In this document: positions 8,674-16,745 of the stretch, piece after piece | Layout: each line of letters begins with the position of its first letter | Numbering within the stretch: the first letter of the stretch is position 1 | Made by a program: the position numbers and the translations under genes | The notes under the pieces: model-generated | The model's input: the letters and a program-made list of their open reading frames with translations, nothing else | What the model was told of the DNA's origin: nothing | Databases searched by the model: none | Source: Bacteroidia bacterium | GTDB taxonomy: Bacteria > Bacteroidota > Bacteroidia > SXHM01 | Assembly (NCBI GenBank): GCA_022072225.1 | Contig: JAJVIC010000009.1 | Span: 1,106,482 to 1,170,481 of the forward strand | Reading direction: 5' to 3' | DNA length: 64,000 nucleotides

Positions 8674-9914
8674 TTAATTTATTAGCTGGCAATAATTTTT
8701 CAGGTAGAAGTTTTTATTTAAAATGCTATTTAGATTATCCTGAATTTACTGTTCAAGAAGCGAACAATAATAAAGCTAATGTCTTTAGAGATAATAGAAA
8801 GGATTTATACTTAGGGCCAATCCCCGATAATTTCATTACAGGAATTTGCGATAATGTTAAAGATGAGCTTTTTAGATATAATAAAACCTTAGAACAGTCT
8901 ATTGGAAAAGAAATAGAGGAAACCTTTGGATTTGAAAGGTTATTTAAACAGAGCCCATTTGATTTAAGTGGTGGTGAAAAATCCATCCTAACTGTTCTGT
9001 CCTTCGCTTTGCGCAATCCCAGATCATTAGGTATAGATTGCACATTAGAACAATTGAGCTTGGATTGGAAACATAAGGTCATTAATATTCTATCAAACCT
9101 TCATATACCAGAGATATTTCTTATTGACAATAGATATAAAGAAATAGGTCCTAACTTAATAAATGAAGTTCGATTTACCCCTATTATAGAAAACAAACCC
9201 TTCAATTTTAAAATTGACAATATAAACTCGTCTTTATATTTTCCACAACCAGGGAAAACAATAAAAAGAATTTCTATTGAAAATTTATCTTTTTCATATA
9301 CCAATAAGAAAGTGCTTGAAAATTTAAATATGGAACTTCTTCCAGGTAATATTTATCAATTTGAAGGAGCAAATGGAACTGGAAAGACTACGTTATCAAA
9401 AATATTGACTGGTCTTTTGAAACCTGCTAAATCTACCAGAATTTCTATTAATGATATTCAGGTGGACTTATATGCAAAGCCCGGTCAAATTTGTGGATAT
9501 TGCTACCAGCAGCCAGATGATCAAATATTTAATTCAGTTTCTGAAGGAGAACTATACGATCCTTTTTCTACAATAACCAATAATAATATAAATAAAATCG
9601 CAGTTGCAGAGGCATTCGGAATAAAAGATATATTAAATGTAAATCCACTGGATTTACCCTTAACAATAAGAAAAAGGTTAAGTATAGCTTCAATACTTCT
9701 TTATGACCGCCCTATATATATATTTGATGAGCCAACACTCTATTTAGATGATGAAAATGCCAAAGAGCTTGCGTTAATAATGAAAAAGGCAGCTGACATG
9801 GGTAAAATTATTATATTGATTTCTCACTCAAAGACATTTGTAGAACTTTTTGAGACTATAAATATTATTAATGTTAATAGCATAAATTATGGAAAATATT
9901 ACGATCACGCCTAA
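8670..9914 (+). CDS. fused double ECF ATPase with one canonical and one degenerate site
   Basis: The 414-residue protein contains two ABC ATPase domains in one chain, replacing the usual EcfA-EcfA' pair. N-half: the Walker A position reads GNNFSGRS (7-14) with Lys replaced by Arg13, the signature LSGGE (99-103) is intact, and the Walker B end reads GIDCTLEQL with Cys124 where the catalytic Glu should be. C-half: Walker A GANGTGKTT (233-241), Walker B IYIFDEPT (349-356, Glu354) and the switch His386 are intact, but the signature position reads LPLTIRKRL (329-337). In a head-to-tail dimer all defects therefore fall in one composite site and the other is complete. The role is to power uptake with the S and T components. 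It overlaps the next gene by 26 nt. Confidence 0.85.
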   Translation: MINLLAGNNFSGRSFYLKCYLDYPEFTVQEANNNKANVFRDNRKDLYLGPIPDNFITGICDNVKDELFRYNKTLEQSIGKEIEETFGFERLFKQSPFDLSGGEKSILTVLSFALRNPRSLGIDCTLEQLSLDWKHKVINILSNLHIPEIFLIDNRYKEIGPNLINEVRFTPIIENKPFNFKIDNINSSLYFPQPGKTIKRISIENLSFSYTNKKVLENLNMELLPGNIYQFEGANGTGKTTLSKILTGLLKPAKSTRISINDIQVDLYAKPGQICGYCYQQPDDQIFNSVSEGELYDPFSTITNNNINKIAVAEAFGIKDILNVNPLDLPLTIRKRLSIASILLYDRPIYIFDEPTLYLDDENAKELALIMKKAADMGKIIILISHSKTFVELFETINIINVNSINYGKYYDHA

Positions 9915-11166
9915 AGATTGGCAGGAAGTCAAGGATATTGTAAAAAAGATAAATTCAAATCTTTTTCAACATTTGAATGAAATCCATAAATACATTAAGC
10001 AACCTTTTTTATTTGAAGTAATTGTACCTTATGGTTTGGACTTAATTCAAAACGGAATTCCAATTGTATTTAATAAAAAAATTCTCTCCAAAATAAACTT
10101 CCAAAAAGGATCAACACAATATAATAAGGATGGTTTTTATAATAGTTTTAAATGCAAGTTTGACCAACCATTATCATTAATTGTTGATGGTTCTGTAGAA
10201 ATTTATAATTGGTCAGAATATAAATACAATAGCACATTAATAAATTATAAATATCCGTTAAATTATTTTGCATCTGGAGAGATATTTGGAGTATTTGGCA
10301 CAGCCGATACATTATTCAATGTAAAAAAAAGTTCGGTGCACTTTTCATACTCAGCATCAAGTGGGAAAAGTTGCATATACCCATTATTACCCGACCCAGG
10401 AAAAGGAACAAAAGATTATAAAAATTTGATGGACAACCTATTGAAACCTTATGATTTCAGAGGCTCCAATATTTCAATAGTTACTTTATATAATAAGCAT
10501 CTGCATTATGAACTATCAAAAAAAATTAATCTCCCTACAAAAATTTTCTTAATTCCGGATCAATGGTATTTAGGAAATAAGAAGGAGTTTTCGGGTCTTC
10601 AAAGTTTGATCAGTAATTATGCTTGGGGGCAATCAAACTATCTTAAGGATAAAAATTTTATAACTACTCAAATATTATTTGCAATTGGAGGATTACCAAA
10701 AGGAGGAAATGATCATTTATATGCCAGTTTGATATATTCATTGGACCAGTCAATAAACGGCAATCAGAGATTATTAAAAGTTGCAGACATCGCTCAAGAA
10801 CCCTTTGCTACTATTCATTGCCAGTTAAGTGATTTATTCGGAAAGTATTATTATCCTACAATATTTCATTTTGATTTTTTATTAAAACCGCATGAGTGGG
10901 GTATTTATCCTTTAATCACTTTGCCTTTTGAAATAAGCTCCAAAACTGTTATAATAAACTCAGGGGCACTGATAAAAGCTGTTTTTGAAGATAGTGTCAA
11001 CAGGGAAATAAAGAAATTACCTCAATTGGCAGATTTTCATAAGAAGCTCACTCCTCTTATCGTTAAAGATAAAAACGAATTCATGGAAAAAAGACTTCCC
11101 AACTCATTTACCAAAAATATAATCACTGAACAGGTAATCTTAATTTCTAATGAGAAAAAAGTATGA
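9889..11166 (+). CDS. unrecognised protein of the ECF operon
   Basis: I do not recognise this 425-residue protein. It has no signal peptide and no membrane segment, so it is probably cytoplasmic. Visible features are a Gly/Phe-rich stretch (GEIFGVFGTADTLF, about residues 131-144), SASSGKS near 156-162, which is not a proper P-loop, and a His/aromatic-rich C-terminal half (FHFDFLLKPHEWG). It starts inside the end of the ATPase gene (26-nt overlap) and ends inside the start of the SAHH-like gene (4-nt overlap), so it is translationally coupled to both and should act on the same substrate or pathway. Codon use is as AT-rich as the neighbours, so it was probably acquired together with them. It could be an enzyme or a binding protein; no function is assigned. 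Confidence 0.7.
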   Translation: MENITITPKDWQEVKDIVKKINSNLFQHLNEIHKYIKQPFLFEVIVPYGLDLIQNGIPIVFNKKILSKINFQKGSTQYNKDGFYNSFKCKFDQPLSLIVDGSVEIYNWSEYKYNSTLINYKYPLNYFASGEIFGVFGTADTLFNVKKSSVHFSYSASSGKSCIYPLLPDPGKGTKDYKNLMDNLLKPYDFRGSNISIVTLYNKHLHYELSKKINLPTKIFLIPDQWYLGNKKEFSGLQSLISNYAWGQSNYLKDKNFITTQILFAIGGLPKGGNDHLYASLIYSLDQSINGNQRLLKVADIAQEPFATIHCQLSDLFGKYYYPTIFHFDFLLKPHEWGIYPLITLPFEISSKTVIINSGALIKAVFEDSVNREIKKLPQLADFHKKLTPLIVKDKNEFMEKRLPNSFTKNIITEQVILISNEKKV

Positions 11167-12446
11167 AGTATTTCTTTCATTCGGAATTATTGGACATTCT
11201 TGCATCAAACGAAAAGCAAACAAATACAATAAAGGATAATACCCTACTTGTTAGTGTTCAACATTTACTTGAAACTACTGGTTCTCTGTTTGAAACATTG
11301 ATAGCTTTCGGTTTTAAACCACACGATATTTTTGTTACGGGTAAGTTATACTCTAATAATAAAACGGTAGTGGCAAAACTCAAAGACCTGAAAATTAATG
11401 TTGTTGAAAGTTCTGATAGTAATGAAGTTGGTGATTATTACAATTTGCTAAGATTAGACTGCGAAAAAGTATGGGCTTTAGTACTTGAAAAATTGCAAGA
11501 TGGAAAGGATGTCCAGATAATTGTATTAGATGATGGTGGAATGTTATTAAGAACTATTCCTAATAATATAATCGCGAGGTATAAAATTATTGGCGTTGAA
11601 CAAACAACATCAGGAGTAGTGCTGAACAGAAGTTCTAGAGTACCAATCATTAGTGTTGCTGAATGTGCCTTAAAAAAGATAATAGAACCATCATTTATTA
11701 GCCAGGCCGTTTTATTGAAGGCTAGACAATTGTTGTTTAATTATAGACCAGATAATATTGGTGTTATTGGATTTGGAAATATAGGGCGAGCTTTAGTTAA
11801 AGATTTATGCTCACAATACACAGTTCACATTTATGATATTGATATTGAAAAATATAAGGAATTACCCCAATCAGTAATTATTAGCAGCAGTGCGGATGAA
11901 TTATTTAAAAATTGCGATATGATTTTTGGTGCAACTGGTACAGATGTAAGTTCTGTCACTTGGATTAATAATTTAAATTCAAATAAAATATTAGTTTCAG
12001 TATCAAGTGGAGATAAAGAATTTCTATCATTATTGCGATTACATCGTAAAAGAGTTGCATCAGTTACCGACACCATTGTTCTTAATTTCGATAGTCAGTT
12101 TAATATTTCAATTCTTCAGGGCGGTATGCCCATTAATTTTGACAAAGGAACTCATAGTGTTTTACCAGAATTTATTCAAATAACACGAGGATTGCTATTG
12201 GCAGGTGTTTTTCAGGCGCTAGAGATAATTGAAAAAGCTCAAAATCAAAATGCTTTAATAATGCTGGACCCAGATAGACAAGTTTTTGTTATTAAGAATT
12301 GGCTTAATTTTGTAAATATCAGTAAATTTGCTTTTCCGTTCCAATTAAAAGAAATGCTCAATCCAGATTTTATCAAAACACATTCTGGTGGAATAAAAAT
12401 AAAGTCGAACAATTTTTTGAGCTTTTTGCTATCTATTTTTTTATAG
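11163..12446 (+). CDS. divergent S-adenosylhomocysteine-hydrolase-like NAD-dependent enzyme
   Basis: The 427-residue protein aligns by eye with adenosylhomocysteinase over its whole catalytic core. QHLLETTGSLFETL (33-46) matches the HMTIQTAVLIETL helix with the catalytic His (H34). VLDDGG (121-126) matches the LDDGG loop (Asp131 of the human enzyme). GVEQTTSGV (144-152) matches SEETTTGV, but the second Glu is Gln147. The Lys186 position is kept (K171), while Asp190 is Glu175, Asn191 is Pro176 and Asn181 is Ala166. The NAD-binding fold is clear: GFGNIG (203-208) and an acidic residue (D225) at the end of the next strand. The C-terminal Lys-Tyr tail of true SAHH is absent. It probably performs NAD-dependent redox/elimination chemistry on a nucleoside-like compound other than SAH. 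It is the last gene of the ECF operon. Confidence 0.72.
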   Translation: MKYFFHSELLDILASNEKQTNTIKDNTLLVSVQHLLETTGSLFETLIAFGFKPHDIFVTGKLYSNNKTVVAKLKDLKINVVESSDSNEVGDYYNLLRLDCEKVWALVLEKLQDGKDVQIIVLDDGGMLLRTIPNNIIARYKIIGVEQTTSGVVLNRSSRVPIISVAECALKKIIEPSFISQAVLLKARQLLFNYRPDNIGVIGFGNIGRALVKDLCSQYTVHIYDIDIEKYKELPQSVIISSSADELFKNCDMIFGATGTDVSSVTWINNLNSNKILVSVSSGDKEFLSLLRLHRKRVASVTDTIVLNFDSQFNISILQGGMPINFDKGTHSVLPEFIQITRGLLLAGVFQALEIIEKAQNQNALIMLDPDRQVFVIKNWLNFVNISKFAFPFQLKEMLNPDFIKTHSGGIKIKSNNFLSFLLSIFL

Positions 12447-12493
12447 CAAATTTTTTAAGAAAAAAATTTAATTATATTTTTTTCGCAATAGTT

Positions 12494-12511
12494 ATGACAA
12501 CAATTTGTCAT
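12494..12511. repeat. short inverted repeat upstream of small ORF
   Basis: ATGACAA at 12494-12500 and TTGTCAT at 12505-12511 form a 7-bp inverted repeat with a CAAT loop, between the ECF operon and the 76-residue ORF. It could be an operator or part of an origin of transfer for the adjoining mobilization genes; chance is not excluded. Confidence 0.3.
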
Positions 12512-12575
12512 TAAACAAAAATTTCAGGTAAGGTTTTTACATCTTCAACTTTGTGGTGAATTTAAAAATCATCAC

Positions 12576-12806
12576 ATGAAAAACATTACAAATCATTTTA
12601 GAATTCACGAAATCTACACTGGTGAGCCTGGCGCTAGATTGTTTAACATCTTTGGCGTACAGAACTCTGTTATTGCAACATTATGGCAACGCCCTGACCC
12701 TAATCCGGATCCAAAATCTTGCATTTTTTTAAGCGGAAGCACTCTTAAAGAGGAGTTAAAAAAAGAGATAATAAATCAACTAAGAGGATACTACGAACAA
12801 TCATAA
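12576..12806 (+). CDS. small hypothetical protein, 76 residues
   Basis: This short ORF starts at an ATG and is followed two bases later by a good terminator, which argues that it is a real, separately transcribed gene. The product is soluble, with a central RPDPNPDPKS segment and an amphipathic, charged C-terminal helix (LKEELKKEIINQL). I recognise no family. It sits between the ECF operon and the mobilization genes. It might belong to either or be an independent small regulator; nothing in the sequence decides this. Confidence 0.5.
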   Translation: MKNITNHFRIHEIYTGEPGARLFNIFGVQNSVIATLWQRPDPNPDPKSCIFLSGSTLKEELKKEIINQLRGYYEQS

Positions 12807-12808
12807 AA

Positions 12809-12834
12809 AACGGTAGATTTTCTGCCGTTTTTTT
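12809..12834 (+). terminator. rho-independent terminator after the 76-residue ORF
   Basis: AACGGTAGA and TCTGCCGTT (12809-12817, 12821-12829) pair with one G-T wobble around a TTT loop and are followed by a T run. Confidence 0.8.
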
Positions 12835-12883
12835 ATGTCTTGAAATATAAAAAATGTAAATAAAGTACTAATTATAATCAATC

Positions 12884-13942
12884 ATGATAAAAACAAAAAA
12901 TACATCCCAATTGACTGAAACAAGACTTAAAAACTTAGAACGTCAAATAGAAGAAAAACATACTGAAATCTATGAAAAGGAGATGAAGTTTGCTCGTAAC
13001 TATGGACGTGAAAATCGCCCACGTCCGGATGAAGCAATCTCACCTTTTGTAAGACCAATCTTAGAAGTATATGCATTACTCTTTCAAAAGGTAAACAAAG
13101 AACTGCAAAATCTACTTCGTGAAATTGATACTGAAGCCGAAATAGCAAAATCTGCCTTCTCACAGCTTTCAGGACAAAAAGCTGAGGTTATGAGAAAAAT
13201 TAATATCAGAAAAAGTGCATTAGAGGATTTAGAAACGAAATACCCCTGGAAGCTATTGCCTCTCTTATTCATTTTCGCAGGGATAATATTAGTTTCAGAA
13301 ATATTCCTTAATGCTTTTGGGTTCTCAATTTTCGGGAATAGTTTATTGTTTTCAATGCTTATCTCACTTGGTGTTTCAATGGCTATCGTAATTATTTTTC
13401 ACCTGTTCATCAAAACAATAGCATACGCCAAAACACTCCTTCATAAAGTTTTGATTTACACCGCTTGGGTTATAGCTATAACAGTGTTCTTTTACTATGT
13501 CGGACTGTTTCGGGAACTCTATCTCAAAAGCAATGGATTTCAAGATAATATTCCAATTCTTGGATTTATCATCTTCAACTGGTTCCTGCTTTTGGGTGCC
13601 GCATATATCCTTTCGAAATGCCCTACGTGGGAAGAAATTACTAAAAAATACCATCACATCCAACATTCACGGGAACTAAGAAAGTTCAAGAAATCACTAT
13701 TCGAAATAGAAAATGAGTTGAACGAAGTCGGAATGAAAATGGAAATTTTAAAACGAGATAAAGAGCATATCGCTTCAAAGGACACTGTGATGGAGCGTTG
13801 GATTGTAGGGATGATGCGAAAAACACTAGCAGACTGGCGTAGTGAAAATATCGGTACACGAACTGATGGATTTTCAGACCTAAATACAATAGACCAAAAT
13901 GATTTTCTTAATACTAACAACTTAAAAACTCAACTACAATGA
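12884..13942 (+). CDS. coiled-coil / four-TM membrane protein of the mobilization module
   Basis: This 352-residue protein has a charged, helical N-terminal third (about 1-115, coiled-coil-like), four membrane segments (about 123-146, 154-177, 187-209, 223-243), and a second charged helical region (about 255-320). I do not recognise the family. It heads a tightly spaced block of mobilization genes and overlaps the vWA-like gene by 4 nt (ATGA). It is thus probably part of the same transfer module, perhaps a membrane anchor for the DNA-transfer complex. It is absent from classical minimal Mob loci, so its role is an inference from position only. Confidence 0.65.
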   Translation: MIKTKNTSQLTETRLKNLERQIEEKHTEIYEKEMKFARNYGRENRPRPDEAISPFVRPILEVYALLFQKVNKELQNLLREIDTEAEIAKSAFSQLSGQKAEVMRKINIRKSALEDLETKYPWKLLPLLFIFAGIILVSEIFLNAFGFSIFGNSLLFSMLISLGVSMAIVIIFHLFIKTIAYAKTLLHKVLIYTAWVIAITVFFYYVGLFRELYLKSNGFQDNIPILGFIIFNWFLLLGAAYILSKCPTWEEITKKYHHIQHSRELRKFKKSLFEIENELNEVGMKMEILKRDKEHIASKDTVMERWIVGMMRKTLADWRSENIGTRTDGFSDLNTIDQNDFLNTNNLKTQLQ

Positions 13943-14643
13943 AATCTTACCTCGCTGCTTTTATTGCCGCCCTCATTCTCATCGGCTTTGCTGTATTCGG
14001 ACAACTGAAAACTCCTGAAGAAGATAATCTTGAATTCATTTTTTTAATTGACAAAACAGATACATTTCAAACACCAAACTGGACTGACGTAAAGGAAAAG
14101 TTTGGATTGAAAACAAACAAATGGAAAGGAGTAAAATGTTCCTTCATTCCACTCACTAATTTGCGATTAAACAAAGAATACACAGCCATACTTGAACCTA
14201 AAAATAAATGGTTGAATAATGAGATTGTTAGGAATGACGAAATAAGCAACTTTTCTAAAAACTTAGATAGTGCAATTTCAGAAATTGCTTCGCTTCCAGT
14301 CGGAATTGACAAATCATCAGTATATCTGCCTTTTGCTCGTAAACTCAATAGCCTTGCTGAAAGTGAAATATGGACGTTAGAACTTCATATTGTGAGCGAC
14401 CTCATGGAAAACAGTAAGGAAATTTCCTTCTATGACCCACGCACGCTTGCACTCATCCAAACACATCCGGATGTTATTATAAAGCAATTACAAAACCTCT
14501 GTCCTCTAAAAAGCCTCAGATATATAACTATTCATATCTATTTCATTCCTCAAACTGAAAAACAAGATGAGCAATTCGAAATAGTATCACGCTTTTACAA
14601 AACGATGCTTGAGCAAAAAGGAGCTACCGTAATTATAAATTGA
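13939..14643 (+). CDS. membrane-anchored vWA-like protein
   Basis: The 234-residue product has one N-terminal membrane segment or signal (SYLAAFIAALILIGFAVFG) followed by a soluble domain. That domain opens with a hydrophobic strand and Asp (EFIFLIDKTDTF) and has a later strand LHIVSDLMENS. These are the positions of the first two MIDAS-type elements of von Willebrand A folds, although a full D-x-S-x-S is not present. It overlaps the upstream coiled-coil gene by 4 nt, and a tiny ORF and the coupling-protein gene follow. Such proteins recur in Bacteroidota mobilizable elements, but their role is unknown to me. The fold call is tentative. Confidence 0.55.
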   Translation: MKSYLAAFIAALILIGFAVFGQLKTPEEDNLEFIFLIDKTDTFQTPNWTDVKEKFGLKTNKWKGVKCSFIPLTNLRLNKEYTAILEPKNKWLNNEIVRNDEISNFSKNLDSAISEIASLPVGIDKSSVYLPFARKLNSLAESEIWTLELHIVSDLMENSKEISFYDPRTLALIQTHPDVIIKQLQNLCPLKSLRYITIHIYFIPQTEKQDEQFEIVSRFYKTMLEQKGATVIIN

Positions 14644-14657
14644 TAAACCTGTTTACC

Positions 14658-14813
14658 ATGAAACAAGACCAGCAATCCAACAAAACAATTGCGTTAGACA
14701 TTTTAAGACTTCTCGGAAGGCTGCTCATTTGGGTGTTATTCCTATTACTACGCGGATTTCGAGGACTGCTAAAATTTTTAGATGAAGCAATTCTAAAAGC
14801 AATGTCAAAATAA
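14658..14813 (+). CDS. small membrane protein, 51 residues
   Basis: An ATG at 14658 opens a 52-codon frame ending with TAA at 14813, exactly filling the gap between the vWA-like gene and the coupling-protein gene. The product is polar at its start (MKQDQQSNKT), then has one hydrophobic, Leu-rich segment with arginines (LLIWVLFLLLRGFRG) and an amphipathic tail. It could be a single-pass membrane partner of the coupling protein. No family is recognised; the support is gene packing and the clear hydrophobic segment. Confidence 0.5.
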   Translation: MKQDQQSNKTIALDILRLLGRLLIWVLFLLLRGFRGLLKFLDEAILKAMSK

Positions 14814-14824
14814 CAACGAAAACT

Positions 14825-16264
14825 ATGTGGTGGATTATTGCAATTATATGTGGCTGTCTTTTCCTTCTCGCTCTCTTTTCAAAGAGTGATGAAGAAGAAC
14901 CTGTATTGAAACAGGATTATGACGACACCTTTGGAGAAACAAAAGAAAGTTTCTCACCCTCAAATGACGGTATTTGGATTGGTAAGGGAATGATTAATCG
15001 CGAACTTTCGTTTCGGCATTGTTGCGTAATCGCGCCCAGTGGCGGTGGTAAGACTTCCTCCATTCTCATTCCTACTGCTCTCGAATTGAACAACTGTTCT
15101 GCGGTATTTCTTGATCCTGCTGAAGAATTATTTACGAAAACGTCCGGTGCACTCTCCAGAAAAGGATATGACATTAGAATTCTCAATTTCACAAAACCAG
15201 AAGTGAGTATTGGGTTCAATCCGCTTCTTACCGCAAAAACAAATACTGAACTCAATCTTTTAGCAGAAGCAATTTTTGCACAGTCCATGAAACAAACGAA
15301 AGATAGTTTCTGGCCTATGATGGCTTCTCGTTTTGTGGTTATCATGTTTCAACTCCAAAAGAAACTTCCTGAGAGCGAGCAAACACTTGCGAACACGCTA
15401 TATCTCATCAACTGCATGCAAGGCGACCCTCGTAAAGTAGATGCACTCTTTGCAAAGTATGCAGATCAGAAACTCTTTGAAGAATACAAAGCAATGGTGA
15501 AACATGATGGCAAACTCATTTCAAACATTCTTGCCACATGTCAAAGTACGCTTGGCATTTTTGGTGATGAGAATGTAGCGAGAGTTACCAGCACTAATAC
15601 ACTCAGCTTTGAAGATTTGAGGAATGAGCCGATTGCTTTGTATATCCATATGCCCATCATGGACGCCAAGTATCTGTCATTCCTTGCAGAAATTTTCTTC
15701 CATCAATTCTTTCGCTTTTGTATGTCTCACACGGTAACAGAAGATGAACTAGACTTGTTTGTAATTGCAGACGAAGCAGGTAGCATCAGCATAAAAGGAT
15801 TTCCTGAGGCATTAGCAAACCTGAGGAAATTTTTTGTGTCAGTAACCTTTGCCATTCAGAGTAAATCACAGCTTGTGGAGCGGTATGGAAAAGAAGATGC
15901 CGAAACTATCCTCGCGAATAGTTACCATAAAGTGTTGTTCCCAGGAATGGAAGCCAGTTTGGCAAAGGAGCTTGAAACCCGCATGGGCAAATGGTCATTT
16001 GAGCGCGAAGATGGAAAACGTGGACAACGTGAGGTCATGACCATTTCAGAATTAATTCATCTTCCTCCAGGCAAGGCAATATATGTAGCAGGACCAAAAC
16101 GCCCCGCACTGATTACCCTTTACCCATACTATGACAATGCACGGCTTCATGGAAAATCCAATATTGATCCACCTACAATTCTCGGTGATGTGCCTCAAAC
16201 TATTACCTACACCAAATTTCCTGAACTCAAAATAGTCCCAAAAGAAAAAGTCGTGAATGGCTGA
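14825..16264 (+). CDS. type IV coupling protein (VirD4/TraG family) for DNA mobilization
   Basis: This 479-residue ATPase starts with one membrane helix (about 2-19) and then has Walker A PSGGGKTSS (71-79) and a Walker B strand ending in DEAGS in LDLFVIADEAGS. Between them are the FLDPAEELF and SIGFNPL segments typical of VirD4/TraG coupling proteins. These hexameric pumps take the relaxase-bound DNA strand to a type IV secretion channel. At 479 residues it is short for TraG, as expected for coupling proteins of mobilizable Bacteroidota elements with a reduced membrane domain. It overlaps the MobC-like gene by 8 nt. No VirB-type channel genes are in the window, so the element would need a helper. 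Confidence 0.88.
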   Translation: MWWIIAIICGCLFLLALFSKSDEEEPVLKQDYDDTFGETKESFSPSNDGIWIGKGMINRELSFRHCCVIAPSGGGKTSSILIPTALELNNCSAVFLDPAEELFTKTSGALSRKGYDIRILNFTKPEVSIGFNPLLTAKTNTELNLLAEAIFAQSMKQTKDSFWPMMASRFVVIMFQLQKKLPESEQTLANTLYLINCMQGDPRKVDALFAKYADQKLFEEYKAMVKHDGKLISNILATCQSTLGIFGDENVARVTSTNTLSFEDLRNEPIALYIHMPIMDAKYLSFLAEIFFHQFFRFCMSHTVTEDELDLFVIADEAGSISIKGFPEALANLRKFFVSVTFAIQSKSQLVERYGKEDAETILANSYHKVLFPGMEASLAKELETRMGKWSFEREDGKRGQREVMTISELIHLPPGKAIYVAGPKRPALITLYPYYDNARLHGKSNIDPPTILGDVPQTITYTKFPELKIVPKEKVVNG

Positions 16265-16745
16265 TCAGATCGAACATAAGAAAGCATTGTTTCGAGACCG
16301 CAAGAAACGGTATCGCAGTCGCCATAAATCGGTGACACTTAGCTTTTCTATGGACTTCGCAAAAAGATTACAGAAAGAAGCAGACCAATACGATAAAACC
16401 TTTCCAGACTTCATAAAATCGCTTGTAGCAGCCCATATGGAAGGAACTGGGTATATCCTACCCAAAGACAGCAACCTGCAAACGTTGCTCCTTGCACTCA
16501 GGCGTATTGGAAATAATGTCAACCAACTTACACGATATGTGCATACTGAAGGACTTCTAAAGGAACGAGATATAACAACAATGCAGCAGCACCTTTTAGA
16601 AGTGGAACGGGAAATCAAAATTGCGCTTGCTCAACCTCCGTCTATAACCAATATGCTTTCTGAGTATCTCTCAAAGTACCCAGAAAAAGTATCATCACTC
16701 AAAAACTGGCTCAATGATTATCAAAGCGATTCCGGTAAAGAGTAG
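16257..16745 (+). CDS. MobC-like relaxosome accessory protein
   Basis: The 162-residue protein is basic at the N-terminus (RDRKKRYRSRHKS). It then has a ribbon-helix-helix-like segment (VTLSFSMDFAKRLQKEAD) and the hallmark MobC stretch LRRIGNNVNQLTRYVHTEG (about residues 81-99). MobC proteins bind near the origin of transfer, melt the DNA and help the relaxase nick it. Gene order coupling protein, MobC, relaxase, with overlaps of 8 nt and 32 nt, is typical of Mob modules and supports translation coupling. A nearby oriT is expected but was not identified. Confidence 0.82.
   Translation: MADQIEHKKALFRDRKKRYRSRHKSVTLSFSMDFAKRLQKEADQYDKTFPDFIKSLVAAHMEGTGYILPKDSNLQTLLLALRRIGNNVNQLTRYVHTEGLLKERDITTMQQHLLEVEREIKIALAQPPSITNMLSEYLSKYPEKVSSLKNWLNDYQSDSGKE

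Noticed and set aside
10353-10378. P-loop (SASSGKS) in the 425-residue ECF-operon protein
   Set aside because: Lacks the first Gly of the Walker A pattern and any Walker B partner nearby.
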